64,000 bases of DNA from Monarcha castaneiventris obscurior (GCA_026261815.1 JAMPIT010000886.1:21992001-22056000), one strand, 5' to 3'; shown: positions 1 through 10,571, numbered from the stretch's first letter. Notes: generated by a model from the letters alone, not told the origin. Numbers and translations: made by a program.

Positions 1-1134
1 CCAGTTGCAGATGTGTGGCTGGGGGTCATTGGGGAGCATGAAGCCGTAGGGGTACAAAGGGTGGCCGGCTAGCGAGGGCGGCGTGGCGCCGGTCAGCGAG
101 GAGTGGACGCTGTGCAAAGGGTGGGTAGGGTAGACGAGGGGGTATCCGGACTTGAGGGCTTGGTCGTGGGCGCAGGAGGCTCCGGCGGCGCCTGCCAGGT
201 GGCTGGCGCAGTGGTAGCTCAGGCAGTAGGGGTCTCGGCACAGGCTCGCCGTCATCACCGACGGCGGCGACGCGCCCGCCAGCGGGCTCGACCCTGCCGG
301 CTTGCTGCAGCCCAGGCTGCTGGCGGCGGCCAGCTGGGCCCCCACCAGGCTGGAGGATTTGGTGGGGTCCAGAGCCACTCCGTGCGGCAGGAACTGCGGC
401 GGGTAGCCGGCGTAGGCTCCAGCCAGCGTCCCCGGGTAGCTCATGCCCGCCGGGGGCAGGGGGAAAACGGTCTGGCCCGGCTTGTATGGGGAGACGGGGG
501 CCACGAGGCCGGAGCCCAGCACGGAGGTGGAGGAGGTGGCGGTGGTGCTGCTGCAGGAGGAGGCGGAGTCCGATGCGATGGGCTTGGAGCCCGGCGTGCT
601 CTCCTGGTGCTGGTTGACCTCCACGTTAATCCCGGCACAGCTCACGCTAATCCGGCTGTGGCTGATGCTGGTGGTGCCCGGGCCTCCCTCCGAGCCGGCG
701 CTGCCGCTCTTTCCGCAGCCCTCCGAGTCCTTCTTGTCCTCTCCGCCTTTTCCCTCGGCCGGCAGCAGCCCGGGCGAGCAGGCGGAGGCGCTGGAGTTGG
801 GGCTGCCTGTCCTTGGGGTGAACGGCTGGCAGGTGGCGCTCGGCACCCGGAATCCCGACTTCTCCCCGGCCGCGACCCCCGCGGCGGGGGCGCCCGCGCA
901 GCCCGCAGCCCCCGGCTCCTTCTTGTCCGCGCCCGGCTTGGAGTACGGCTTGAAGCTCGACTTGTCCTCCACGCCGATGTCGCTGAGCTTCAAGGGGCCC
1001 GACTTGGAGTCCTTGTCGCCTCCGGAGCCATTGGAGGTGACCGAGGAGAGTTTGGAGGAAGGGGACGGGTCCGGCTTCCCTATCTGCGAGCAAGTTTGTG
1101 CCAAAAGGGCCAGGGGGCTCTTCTTTGCATCCAG
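1..1134 (-). CDS. ZNF503: ZNF503 exon 2 (partial; C-terminal end lies outside the window)
   Basis: ZNF503 (Nlz2/NolzA) is a NET-family nuclear protein that acts as a transcriptional corepressor in limb, eye, hindbrain and striatal development. The minus strand is open for 378 codons from an acceptor CAG|CTG (exon begins at 1134), continuing exon 1 in phase 0 as residues 104-481. Visible landmarks in order: the Sp motif SPLALLAQTC (109-118), the Groucho-binding type motif FKPY (164-167), FRVPSATCQPFTPRTGSP (about 198-215), SPYKPGQTVFPLPPAG (about 338-353), the Cys/His-rich CRDPYCLSYHC (402-412), and YPYGFMLPND just before the finger. The frame stops at the edge with C479-N-W481, so only the first zinc-ligand cysteine is inside. 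ZNF703 is excluded because the TARTGHILHPEY and FLPHGVALDPTK stretches match ZNF503 as I remember it. Alanine and glycine tracts that are long in mammals are short here. Identification is from remembered family sequence, not a search. Confidence 0.96.
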   Translation of the reverse strand, partial: MDAKKSPLALLAQTCSQIGKPDPSPSSKLSSVTSNGSGGDKDSKSGPLKLSDIGVEDKSSFKPYSKPGADKKEPGAAGCAGAPAAGVAAGEKSGFRVPSATCQPFTPRTGSPNSSASACSPGLLPAEGKGGEDKKDSEGCGKSGSAGSEGGPGTTSISHSRISVSCAGINVEVNQHQESTPGSKPIASDSASSCSSTTATSSTSVLGSGLVAPVSPYKPGQTVFPLPPAGMSYPGTLAGAYAGYPPQFLPHGVALDPTKSSSLVGAQLAAASSLGCSKPAGSSPLAGASPPSVMTASLCRDPYCLSYHCASHLAGAAGASCAHDQALKSGYPLVYPTHPLHSVHSSLTGATPPSLAGHPLYPYGFMLPNDPQPHICNW

Positions 1135-2231
1135 CTGCGGAAATCAGAAGGACACACAAAGACAGAGATTTAATCGGGGTCTGAGAAAACCCTCGGTGCA
1201 TACATAGGACTCTTGTCCCGTAGGTTTTTGCAGAGTGCAGCCTGGAAGTAACGAACAGTTCGTGCGCATTCATCAACTTGACAGCCCCCTCCCCTGAATG
1301 CACCATTTTCCATAAAGCCTTTAAAAAGGGCTGGGGATTTTCGTATCCCTGCGAGCCCGCCGCGGCCGCCTTCAGCGCCCCCAGCCTCCCCGGCAGCGGC
1401 CCGGGCAGAGCGGAGCTCGGCGTCTCGGCGTCGCTCGGGCCGTGCTGGCGCGCAAACCCGCCCGTGAACTATAGCGACTGCAGCATTTCTGCACCCTGAC
1501 TGGTGGCACTATTTATAAACAGAGCCCGAGTTAGCCGGCGAGCAGGGCTCCCCGGGAAAAGGGTGTCCTCGCTCCACAGAGACCTTAATGAAATCATTCA
1601 TTCCCACGGACACACCCTTCCCACCACCCGCTCCGTTTCGAGTTTCGGTCCCGCAAACAGCGAGCTATGCCGAGAGGGACCGGCAACCTCGACAGAGCAG
1701 AAAGGGGACTAACAGGCCCCCCGAAGTACAGATCCGTGCCGGTACTTGAAAGGAATCGGTCGGGGAGCCGAAATAGTTATCCTGCCGCACCCACGTTTGA
1801 GCCTGTCGCTTTCCACGTCGTTCCGTCCCGTCCCGTGTCTGTCCCCCCACCACCCCAAAACGCTCCTTGCAAAAGGAAGGTTGTTTGGCACTCGGAGCGC
1901 TGCTTATTTGCGTGGCCGGATCGTGACCCCAGCATGGATCGGTTCCTTCCACTTACCCCTCCTCTCAAATGGAAAAAAAAAAAAAAAAAAAAGAGCTCAA
2001 AATAGCAAAAAGAAAATACTAATTTACACAGGAATTAGAAATTATCCCAGTAAACACGGAAACAATACCCAGGAGCGGTTCCTCGCACTAACTCGAGATC
2101 AAAAGAAGCCCCTGTCCCGGTATAAATGCATTTCAAAGCGCAGGAAAGTGCCGAGGGCGGCTGGCGGAGCCGCCATGCACAGCCAGCGCCCGGGCAGGGA
2201 CGGGAGAAAGCGACGGGGGCCGGGTCCTTAC
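1135..2231 (-). other. ZNF503: ZNF503 intron 1
   Basis: This 1,097-base phase-0 intron has a consensus donor GAG|GTAAGG (GT at 2231-2230) and acceptor GCAG|CTG (AG at 1136-1135). It is GC-rich near both exons and contains an A-homopolymer of about 20 bases around 1973-1993. Several open frames run through it, but none joins an exon with a splice signal I can support. I see no other gene in it. Confidence 0.93.
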
Positions 2232-2540
2232 CTCGATGGGGCTGACGGGCGTGGAGGGTAAAGGCTGCAGGTATTCAGGGTGTAAAATGTGTCCAGTCCG
2301 CGCCGTGAGCATTTTCAAGACTTTGATGGGAAGGCGGTTGGCTTGGCGTAGCGGGTCCGAGGGGGGGACGGCGTGGAAGCAGGGCTTGGCGGCGGCGCTG
2401 CTGCCGTTATTCCCAGCGTGCCCGTTCGGCCCGGCGAGGTCGGCGGCGCTGCGGCTGCGGCGGGGGCTGCCTCCGGGCTCGCTGAGGCTGCTGCTGCGCT
2501 TACTACTTCTTATAGCAGAAAGCGAGGGCGATGTGATCAT
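2232..2540 (-). CDS. ZNF503: ZNF503 exon 1, coding part with start codon
   Basis: This exon encodes residues 1-103 of the NET-family zinc-finger corepressor. Translation starts at 2540 with MITSPSLSAIRSSKR, which aligns with the mammalian N terminus as I remember it. It is also the first in-frame ATG: the frame is open further upstream, but the only earlier start-like codon is a TTG at 2666. A low-complexity serine/glycine/alanine segment (about 15-52) is followed by the highly conserved block AVPPSDPLRQANRLPIKVLK (57-76), then KMLTARTGHILHPEYLQPLP (76-95) and STPVSPIE (96-103). The exon ends after a complete GAG codon at a GTAAGG donor, and exon 2 resumes with LDAKKSPLALLA, giving the expected joined sequence. 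A six-codon uORF overlaps the start codon and has its own entry. Confidence 0.97.
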
Positions 2541-2557
2541 GACCCAAAACCTCGCAT
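2537..2557 (-). promoter_or_regulatory. ZNF503: uORF overlapping the ZNF503 start codon
   Basis: On the minus strand an upstream ATG at 2557-2555 opens a six-codon reading frame (M R G F G S). Its TGA stop (2539-2537) overlaps the main ATG (2540-2538) as ATGA. If the mRNA begins upstream of 2557, this geometry would favour termination-reinitiation or reduced translation of ZNF503. The overlap is read directly; its function is inferred. Confidence 0.5.
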
Positions 2558-3690
2558 GAAAACTGGGGCAAGTGGCGCCGCTCGCACTCGGAAACGCTCG
2601 CTCGCTTTCTGCGGGCGAGAAAGGAAAAAAGCCACACGCCCCCCGAGCAGAAAAACAAACATACAATGTCCCGTGGCTCTCTCTGGCGGGGAGGGCGTGG
2701 GTGGGGAGGGGGAGGGAAAGGGGGAGCCGGCCGGAGAGAAAGAGGAGGAAAAAAAGCCGAGTAATCCTTGGGCTGTGCTGGGGGCGGGGGTGGGGGCTGC
2801 GAGCGTGTGCCGCGGTCCCCCTCGGCCGCTCTCAGCTCCCCCGGCTGGCGCGGCGCGGAGCGCTCGCCTCCGCCGCTCAGCTGTGATGCGAGCCGCTGCC
2901 CATCCAGCCCGGGATCTGGCAAAGAAACTCACTTCAAAAGCAGCTGAATTAGTCTGAGATTAAAGCCTTTGCCGCCTTCCAATCAAATGGGACCCCGAGG
3001 TGATTGGAGGGTCAAGGGGATGTGACGTTCCCTTTTCTGGGGCTTTTTTTTCTCCGTTTTTAATGGTCTCTCGCTCTTTTTTTTTTTTTTTCCCCTTCCC
3101 TTTCTCGTCCGCCTTCCCTCTCCCCTCCCCTCCTTCCTTGTTTTCGCTCCTAGGATGGGATGGGCGTTAATTCTGTGTTTCACATCACGCGCTGCGAACG
3201 TTTTTCTGCCTCCGCAGCCGGCTCGGCAGGCGCGGCATTGGCGGGGCGGCCGCGGGGCTGGGGGCTCCGCGCCTGCCGCGGGCTCCGCCGCCCTCCCCCC
3301 GCCCGCCCCCGCCGCTCGCACGCCGCCCCGAGCACGACCTGCCGCCCGCCACGCACGGCGCTTATGGGCCCGGCCCGCGCTCCCCCTCCCCGGGGCCGGC
3401 CCGCCGGCACCGCTCCGGAGCCGCTGCTGCGCCGCGTCCCCTCCGAGCCCCGCGGAAGAGCGCGGGGCGCTTTTCCCGCCCCTCCCGCCTGACGGCGCGG
3501 GGGAGGCTCGGCCGAGAACCTGCAGAGCGCCGGCCTGCACGTCGCCGGCGGCAGCGGGCGGGAGCCGGGGCGCTGCAGCGCGGCTTGCGGCGGCGCGGGG
3601 AGCGCGGCGGGATTGGGGGAGGTCGTCACACGCGGGGCTGTCACGCACAGCCCGCCGCCGCCTTTCGGGACTCTCCGCCCCGCCGTCAAT
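2558..3690 (-). promoter_or_regulatory. ZNF503: ZNF503 5' UTR and CpG-island promoter region
   Basis: The sequence is GC-rich with many CpGs immediately upstream of the ZNF503 start. It contains a CCAAT-type element in gene orientation at about 3003-3007 (ATTGG on the plus strand) and very GC-dense DNA at 3200-3650. There is no convincing TATA box at a fixed spacing, which fits a CpG-island promoter. I cannot place the transcription start from sequence alone. Long open frames on both strands here are a by-product of the base composition. Confidence 0.7.
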
Positions 3691-3762
3691 TGTCAGTGCT
3701 CCCCAACCGCAATCAATCAGTTATTTGTCAGCCCCTGTCAATCCGCCCTTGATTTATGTCAG
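3684..3762. promoter_or_regulatory. Cluster of TGTCA motifs upstream of ZNF503
   Basis: Four TGTCA pentamers lie in one orientation at 3691, 3726, 3736 and 3757, with CGTCAATTGTCAG, CAATCAATCAG and TGTCAATC nearby. TGTCA is the core of TALE homeodomain (MEIS, PKNOX, TGIF) sites, and TGATT/AATCA are PBX-like half sites. This is a candidate proximal regulatory module. Binding is inferred. Confidence 0.4.
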
Positions 3763-3800
3763 CTTTTGTTGCTGATTACAAGCCTGGTGTGACTTGAAGG

Positions 3801-3853
3801 GGGAAGGAGAGAGAGAGAGAGAGAGAGGGAGGGAGGAAGGAAGGAAGGAAAAC
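3801..3853. repeat. GA-rich microsatellite grading into GGAA repeats
   Basis: An almost uninterrupted purine run: a GA dinucleotide array followed by GGGA/GGAA tetramers. It is a simple sequence repeat, likely polymorphic. Confidence 0.9.
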
Positions 3854-4779
3854 GGAGAGACGGGCTCCTCGGGAGAAAAAGGCTTTTAATTTTCGGAAAA
3901 AATCCTTGGAGTAAACTGGATTTGTTTGCCAGGACCCGGTAGCCCTCCCCAGCCCCTCACCGCCCTGTCGGTGAGGGGCTCCTCTTCCCCTTCCCTCTTC
4001 GTCCTCTTCGAAAGTGTCCTTCGTCCCTGCACCCGCCGGGCTGAACCGGTCGCCGGCAGCGGGGGCCTGGGGAGGCGGCCCCTCGCCTTAACGAGAGTAT
4101 CGGCTCGCCATTTATGTGTTTGATTTCCAGCTAGGCTGTGTTGGGAGCCTTGGGGGTATGCACACGGTATCCACCCGGGCGTTACATACGTCCCGCTTTG
4201 TGTCTGTGCGCTCCCGAAGGGTGCCGAGTCCTCTGCCCTCAACCCCGTTTTTACCGGTGCCGGCGGATGCCCCGAGAGGAATCCTCAGCCCTTCAAGGCG
4301 CCGGATTGCCTTTTTCTTTTCTCTTTGTACTTTGCTTCCCACTATCCCCCCACCTCCTCATCCCATAACATTTTTTCACAGGCAAAATGTGTTAATCAAT
4401 CTTTTACTTTTGTTTCCGGATCTGACATGGTGGCCCACACAATCTACAACATTAACAAAAAGGTCACTTAGAGATAAAACACGTTTGACAAGTGAAGAAC
4501 AAGGCAAGTGCTTTAGGGGTCGCGTCCAATTCCTGACCTGGACTCCAACCAGAACAGGCGCTGATCCTGGAAGGGTTGGACGAGAGGAAGGACTTTCACT
4601 TTCTCACGTTTAGATCTGCTGAACCAAGTCCTTTTTCTTCCCGTGAAACACCGATCTGCCCCAGTCCCTAAACAGATGTGTCAGATAGTCTTTAATGACC
4701 TGCTCTTCTTACGAGGTATATGTAAGGCAGGTTTTCCTCGCTATCCCCCCCCTTCCCCCGCCCCCGCCAAGCCGTACCC

Positions 4780-5060
4780 TTTAAATCTTGCAGCGCAGTA
4801 AGTATATCTGCTGTATTTTACTTAAACCACTTTACTCTTTAACTATAGTGCATAGAGCAGGATAAATATGCGGGGCTCCTCTAGCTTCAATAAAGATACG
4901 ATTAATTTTAACAAACCTTTTAATTTCTATATTTTCTCTGAAAGATAAGGTTTATTGGCACAACTTCTCAGTGGAGAGTCATAAACGTACTTTCATTTTG
5001 CAATCACCGCGGTATCTTGCAAGACAGTCAAAATTAAAAGTCGGGGGGAGGAGGTAGAGA
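4780..5060. promoter_or_regulatory. Candidate regulatory element (unproven)
   Basis: Non-repetitive AT-rich DNA carrying several homeodomain-type cores (GATTAATTTTAAC near 4909, TTTTAATTTC near 4920) and a CACCGCGG patch. It lies about 2.4 kb upstream of the ZNF503 start. It is listed because it resembles conserved noncoding DNA around developmental genes. The evidence is base-pattern impression only. Confidence 0.22.
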
Positions 5061-6384
5061 AAGAAATCTTGCATAAAACCCACGATATTGCAATAGGACT
5101 GACAAGACCCACAACTTGCCCTCAAGGAACTCCCCCCCTTCTTTTATCTAGAGTGGAAGTGACTTGAATCTGCCCCAGGTTTTCCCCCAGTTCTTTCTTT
5201 TGTTGTCAAGTCCAATTGATAAATGGAGTGCAGTAAAACTCTGGAAGAAGAAAAAAAAAAAAAAAAGCTGAAACCTTCATTTGTGTTCATTTGCATTAAA
5301 GTGCTTGGAACAGCTGTTTTCCTTACAGGACCGGGGAGACTCCTATCTGTTTTCCCGTTGTATTTATCCTGCCTCCCAGGGTGAAAGACTAAAGATTAAT
5401 TGTCTTAAGGTAGAGTCAGCTGTGGGAAGGCTCTCGCTCCCCATTTTTCCTTCCCTCTCTCTTTTCTTGTGGAGGTGAGGGTGATTTCGGGAAAGGGTTG
5501 TTTTACTTGTAAGCCAGGGAAGCAAAGGCGATAGCCGGTACGTGTATAAAACAGGCAGCGCACCGACGGGAAAAGCGGGGGACGGAGCGAGGGGAACGGC
5601 ACGAACCCCGATCTTTCTGGCTGAAGTAGAAGCATCAGAGGGTAATTTAATTAGCAACTTCAGAGGACAGCTTTTTCATTTGCCTTTTTTTTTTTTCTTC
5701 ACTCAGCCTTTGAAATGAGATTTAAATCGCACTCAGTACTGTAAACTTTTTTATGTAGAACCTTGTAAAAAAATCAGCCCCAAGACATCTCCTCCCCTTT
5801 GCGCCCTCCAAAGCATTTTTGAGCTATGAGAGCTTATTCACTGCGCTTAACACACGCAGAAAACGATTCCCAACGAGGGGCTCGGAGTTAGGATGCACAC
5901 GCGTAGGATCGGGCGGGCTGCGGGGCTGCAGCTTGAAAGCGGTGCGGAGTTTGTGATTTGCCTGCTGCGGGCTCCTTTCCTCTCTTGAGCCGAAGAAGAG
6001 GGATTCTGTCCCGCTCGTTACCTTCGCGAGGGATTCTTGTTTAATGAGTCCGTGCAGACGGTTTGCTGTTTGGCATTACTTGTGTAGTCTTGTTGAAGTT
6101 TTGGTGGCTGTTGCTTTTATTCCTTTGAAAAAAAATTTCCAAGGGTTGGAACCCGTCTTCCTCCTCTTACAAAGGAAAACTGTAACTTAAAAAAAAAAAG
6201 GAGAGCAAAGGAGGAATTAATTAACAAGTGCCAGTCCACACTTTCCTTTACCTACCAGCTATTGGCAAGCATGTCAAGTCGATTTTATTTGCACACAATG
6301 GAAATGATTTATTTTCTCTTAAAAAGGAGTGGGCTGGCAGATATTTGAGGAGTAGAGGAGAACGAGAGCGAGAGAGGAAAAAAA

Positions 6385-6680
6385 GTTTGAAAATGCCTTG
6401 AACTATTCACTGTCGAGATGGCTAATCAGTATTGAGGCTCGAGGGCACTCGGGCAGCTTTTCAATGCGGTTTTCCTTTCATCTCAAGCTGGATGGAGGCG
6501 CTCAATTAAAAGCCTATCAGTTTGTAAGTAAATCAACGCCTATCAAAGTTGTCACATCAAACAAAACGATTATTATTGCAGCCCGCCTCCCCTATTAATC
6601 TCCCTCTAAAATAATCCGCTTGACAGGTCAGGCTGGCGAGCCGCAAACCCTGGTCAGGATCACCCAAAAAACCCGGACTG
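6385..6680. promoter_or_regulatory. Candidate regulatory element with TCF/LEF-like site (unproven)
   Basis: Non-repetitive segment with GGCTAATCAGTATTGAGG, CTCAATTAAAAG, a TCF/LEF-type ATCAAAG at 6542-6548, TTGTCACATCAAAC just after it, and CTTGACAGGTCAGG near 6620. The mixture of homeodomain, TCF-like and TGTCA/TGACA motifs is enhancer-like. Activity is inferred. Confidence 0.28.
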
Positions 6681-7224
6681 ACTATTTTTCCCTCGGGAGA
6701 GGGAACTGCAGAAACCTCGACACCAGTGTGCCTGCTCTGCGAGCTTGCTCTCTTGCCATTTAAGTGTCAGCTTCTGTAGATCACGTTGGAAAAGGGCGTT
6801 TAGTCTTTTAAACGGAACAGCAACAACCCTACAGGCCCTTTAGTTTAGCATTTTTGTTTGTTTTTTTCTTTCTCCCCCCTTTCTTTTCTGTCGTTTCGAA
6901 CAAGATTAAGATTTTAATTAGCAGAAGCATAGTTGCTGAGTTGTGTCTGGGTTGTGTTTCTATGCATAACACAATTCAGTTACCTGTCTGTCCATCCGGT
7001 GCGCCAAGTTTATTTCCTTTGATAGTACTCGCATTTCACTATCTACCCCAAGGTTTTTATTAAGATATACATTGCAATACGTTTTTGTAGATGGTGCATC
7101 TTCTTCTTCCTTTTTTTTCCCCCTCACAAGAATGATAGTACTTCGTACAAGAAGATAAGAAATGTGATGGGTTATCAGAAATACACCACCACGAACTCGT
7201 ACGTTTGGGGAGAGGCTCTTTTCC

Positions 7225-7227
<3 letters not shown>

Positions 7228-7271
<44 letters not shown>
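7228..7271. repeat. Poly-T tract of 44 bases
   Basis: An uninterrupted run of T preceded by CCCCC. No retrotransposon body is recognisable on either side, so I cannot say it is a poly-A tail of an inserted element. Its length may vary in assembly and population. Confidence 0.95.
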
Positions 7272-7274
<3 letters not shown>

Positions 7275-9049
7275 CGAGACTGCATGTGCTCAGCTAATAA
7301 CTGATGCATCTGCCCAGGTATCCAGCAGAGGTGTGGGGTATTTATTCCAGAATGTTATTAAAGCAAATAGTTTGAAAGCTTGCCAACATAAAGCAAGATT
7401 TCCAAACCTCTCCCCTGTTCGCATAGTACCTGAAAATATTTACCCTTATGATTGTAATTACTTTCCTAACACATAGAAGCAATATATATTTTACTCTGCA
7501 TGAGATGCAGGTAATCGTTTTATAAGCGGTGATAATTTCAGAGCCATCTTCAAAATAATAGTCACGTTTAAGCGAACGTGAATTTTAGTAGTCAGTTGTA
7601 TTTTTACTAAACGAGCAGAAAATCACTTTTGTTTGCTTGTTTGGCTGGTTGCTTACTGCTTTCGGAAATACACCTTCACCTAGAAGGTTTTCAAATGCGT
7701 TTGTCTAATTTTGTTCCTTTTGTTACACCGAGATAAGGAAGAGATTAATGCACCTAATAATAAAAAAATCCCACCCCAACCTTTCTCTTTTTAGCCCTTT
7801 GACAGATTTCCCTCTTGACATTGTTTCATGTGTGAGTGTGAAAATTTTTACTCCCTTGTCGAAACCCGTTTGCCAACAGCTATTTTTCAAATCTACCCTC
7901 TTTTATGTTTAAGGTGTTTCTTATGCAAACAGCTGTTATTTAAAATACGCCTTAAGGTAACTTTCTATAGAGGGAGAGGGAGCGAGCAAGTCAAATGATT
8001 GCAGTGACACGAGCAAGACTGGGTATGTTTCCTGTTAAGTGCATGGAGATTTTTAGTGTCATTTCACGTTCTTAAACGTACTACGACTAAAATGATCGAG
8101 CCCAAAGCGAGTGAACACGTTTCCTAATTCGTACATAAGTAACTTGGATTAGTATTTAGTATCTAGATTCTAAGAGTGAAAAAAAAAAAAATCCTGTAGC
8201 TTTTGTAACACCTTGGTCTGATCATTCCATCTCAGCAATCATAAAGGCATCTTTGTGTTTATCTTCTGCGAAAGCCTGGAGGCTACGGGAGAGAATTGTA
8301 CCAACTAAGCACATATTTGGTTACAGTAATCCCTCAGAAATTAACCATGGCACACAATGGAGGCGATCTCCAGCTTCGTCACTCGGATCCCAAATGCAGA
8401 GAGTGTTTATTGACAACTTTGTTATGGAAACTGTGCAGATCAACCAGATGCGTCTTCAGCAGGGAGGTACAGTGTAGGAACAGCATCTTTTGAAATATGA
8501 GGAAGAGTTTTAAGGATATGGCTGGAAAAGGCACTGGAACCCCAATAATTAACCTTATCTAAACACCCAAATGACAAATGAACAATGATCCTGAACTCAA
8601 TTACACGACAGCTATGTTTGGCAGGGGCAGGAAGAAGCATGCAATATATCTTAGCTATTTTCTTGAAACAGTCTAGGTCCACGATCCCAAAAGGTTAAAA
8701 TAATCTTAATTTTTAATAACTATTAGCTTGTTTTCAGTTATCCCTAATGATGCATTTCGGTCTCCTCTAATCCCCACTGCTTTCATTTTTAGCTTTTTAC
8801 ACCCTAAAATTAATTCCACCTAAAGTACATTTTTCATTTTGTACTGTACTAGCGACGTGCAAATAATTTACATCAGCGTTCATCAGGACTGTCCTGAAGT
8901 GATGGATCATTTTGTTGAGTTGCAGTAAAAGTGCAGAATGATCTATAATGATGTAATATATACATTAAAAGGGTGTCTGGATGATCAGAGTTTTGCTAAA
9001 AATGTAAAAGGGCTTTTTGATTGATAACAGGGTTGCTGTTTTTCTGCAA

Positions 9050-9545
9050 AGGCTGTCACAGGCTGACACAATGCTTGAGTTATTAGGGCAGAGAAGGGCA
9101 ACCATAAATTTCCAACGTCAGGCAAAAACTCTCTTTATTGTCTATATGATGGATGGGCCTCCGTACTAGACACCAAATACTTCGTATCACCCTTAAATGG
9201 GAACACATTTTTCGTGGCCATAATTCATGTTTTTTAAATAGAAAGTTTGAAATGCCTGCCTATATTTCACAATCCTGACATATTTATGAATCACTCCCTG
9301 CATGCAAATATAATTATTTAAAGCACTGAGGTGACATATGGGTTAGAAATGTACCAAATGCTGTTAGCGGAGTGATTTTTTTAAATTCCCTAAATTGAAC
9401 ACCATAGAAAACTCTGCCTGTCTGTTCAGATCAATAAAGTCGAAGGTGAAGTTTTACTGATTTTGTCAGTGCCACATACAGATATTCGGTTTTGATTAGG
9501 TGAAGCTGACAAAAAGGGAGTCTTTTTGTAATTACCATTAGGTTA
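9050..9545. promoter_or_regulatory. Candidate conserved regulatory element with TGTCA sites and an octamer
   Basis: Non-repetitive sequence with six TGTCA/TGACA pentamers in 458 bases (9054, 9064, 9276, 9332, 9464, 9507), where about one is expected by chance. It also has an exact octamer ATGCAAAT at 9302-9309 and homeodomain-like TGTAATTACCATTAGG near its right end. It stops where the orphan CpG island begins. It looks like a developmental enhancer; this is an inference. Confidence 0.35.
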
Positions 9546-9707
9546 ATGAAAGTAACACTCATCTTTCTCCTGGCACCCCCACGCAGGCATACGCGTTTTC
9601 CCCCTTTTCTTTTCGGGCGATGAACTAGCCGGAGGTAGATTTGACAGGGTGTTGGCTTTTTTTTTTTTTTTTTCTGAATTTATTTTCCGTCCAGCTGCGC
9701 TCCTCTC

Positions 9708-9747
9708 GGAGGGAGTGCCGGTGTGCCGGAGGGAGTGCCGGTGTGCC
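9708..9747. repeat. Two-copy 20-bp tandem repeat
   Basis: The 20-base unit GGAGGGAGTGCCGGTGTGCC is repeated exactly at 9708-9727 and 9728-9747. It lies at the left side of the orphan CpG island. Confidence 0.9.
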
Positions 9748-10270
9748 GGCGGGAGAGGGGGCTGATGAGAGCGGGCTGGGCCGCTCCGCGGCCGGGCAGG
9801 GCGGCTCGGCGCTCTCCCGGCCCTTCTCGCCCCCGCCCCGTCGCGGCGGCCGCGGGCCCGCCCGGCCCTCGCCGCTCCCCGGCTCTCGGCGCCCGCGGGG
9901 GGCGCGGCGGGGCTGCCCCGACACGGCACGGCCCGGCCCGGCACGGCATGGCACGGCTCGGGGGTACCTGCCCGCTCGGGCGGCGGGCGCGGGGCGAGCA
10001 CACCGGAGCGCAGGCTAGGCGGCCGCTCCGCCGCTGCTTCGCTTGAGCCTATTACGGGGAAAGTCATTCCACCCCCTCGGCGGGGAGGCCCGAGCAACAG
10101 CGCCCGCAACGCGGCACTGAGGGGCCGGTGCCGCCGCCCAGAGCCGCGGGGCAGCCGCGGGGCCGCCGGCACTTCCGCCGGGGCGGGCGGAGCCGCCCGC
10201 GTCCGCTCCGCCCGCCGGCTGCGCCCGCCCCCCGCCGCGGGAGAGCGGGGCCGGCGGGGCCGGCGGGGCC

Positions 10271-10571
10271 GGCGGGACGAGCCCGGCCCTGGGCTCGGCT
10301 GCGGGAGGGAACCGGCGGGACGTGCCCGGCCCTGGGCTCGGCTGCGGGAGGGAACCGGCGGGACGTGCCCGGCCCTGGGCTCGGCTGCGGGAGGGAACCG
10401 GCGGGACGAGCCCGGCCCTGGGCTCGGCTGCGGGAGGGAACCGGCGGGACGTGCCCGGCCCTGGGCTCGGCTGCGGGAGGGAACCGGCGGGACGTGCCCG
10501 GCCCTGGGCTCGGCTGCGGGAGGGAACCGGCGGGACGTGCCCGGCCCTGGGCTCGGCTGCGGGAGGGAACC
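10271..10571. repeat. Minisatellite, seven exact-length copies of a 43-bp unit
   Basis: Seven head-to-tail units of 43 bases start at 10271, 10314, 10357, 10400, 10443, 10486 and 10529. The unit begins GGCGGGACG and ends GGGAGGGAACC. The only variation I see is one base at unit position 10, reading A,T,T,A,T,T,T. Three copies of a 9-bp GCCGGCGGG-like unit lead into it (10246-10270). Because 43 is not a multiple of 3 and the unit has no stops in most frames, long open frames on both strands are artefacts of the array. Confidence 0.97.

Larger units (their letters stand above)
3854..9049. other. Noncoding DNA upstream of ZNF503; no gene seen
   Basis: I find no supported exon here. GC content falls from promoter-like to AT-rich. 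Stretches with little repeat character and homeodomain-type TAAT motifs occur at about 4780-5060, 5640-5690 and 6385-6680; they read like conserved noncoding DNA, but conservation cannot be measured from one sequence. Homopolymer runs occur at 5250-5267, 5687-5697 and 7228-7271. Open frames are short and lack splice-flanked, protein-like sequence. Confidence 0.6.

Noticed and set aside
103..1306. Long plus- and minus-strand open frames overlapping ZNF503 exon 2
   Set aside because: They are out-of-frame shadows of the ZNF503 coding sequence in GC-rich DNA.
2572..3775. Alanine/arginine/proline-rich open frames in the ZNF503 promoter
   Set aside because: Composition-driven; stop codons are rare in this GC-rich region and no conserved protein sequence is seen.
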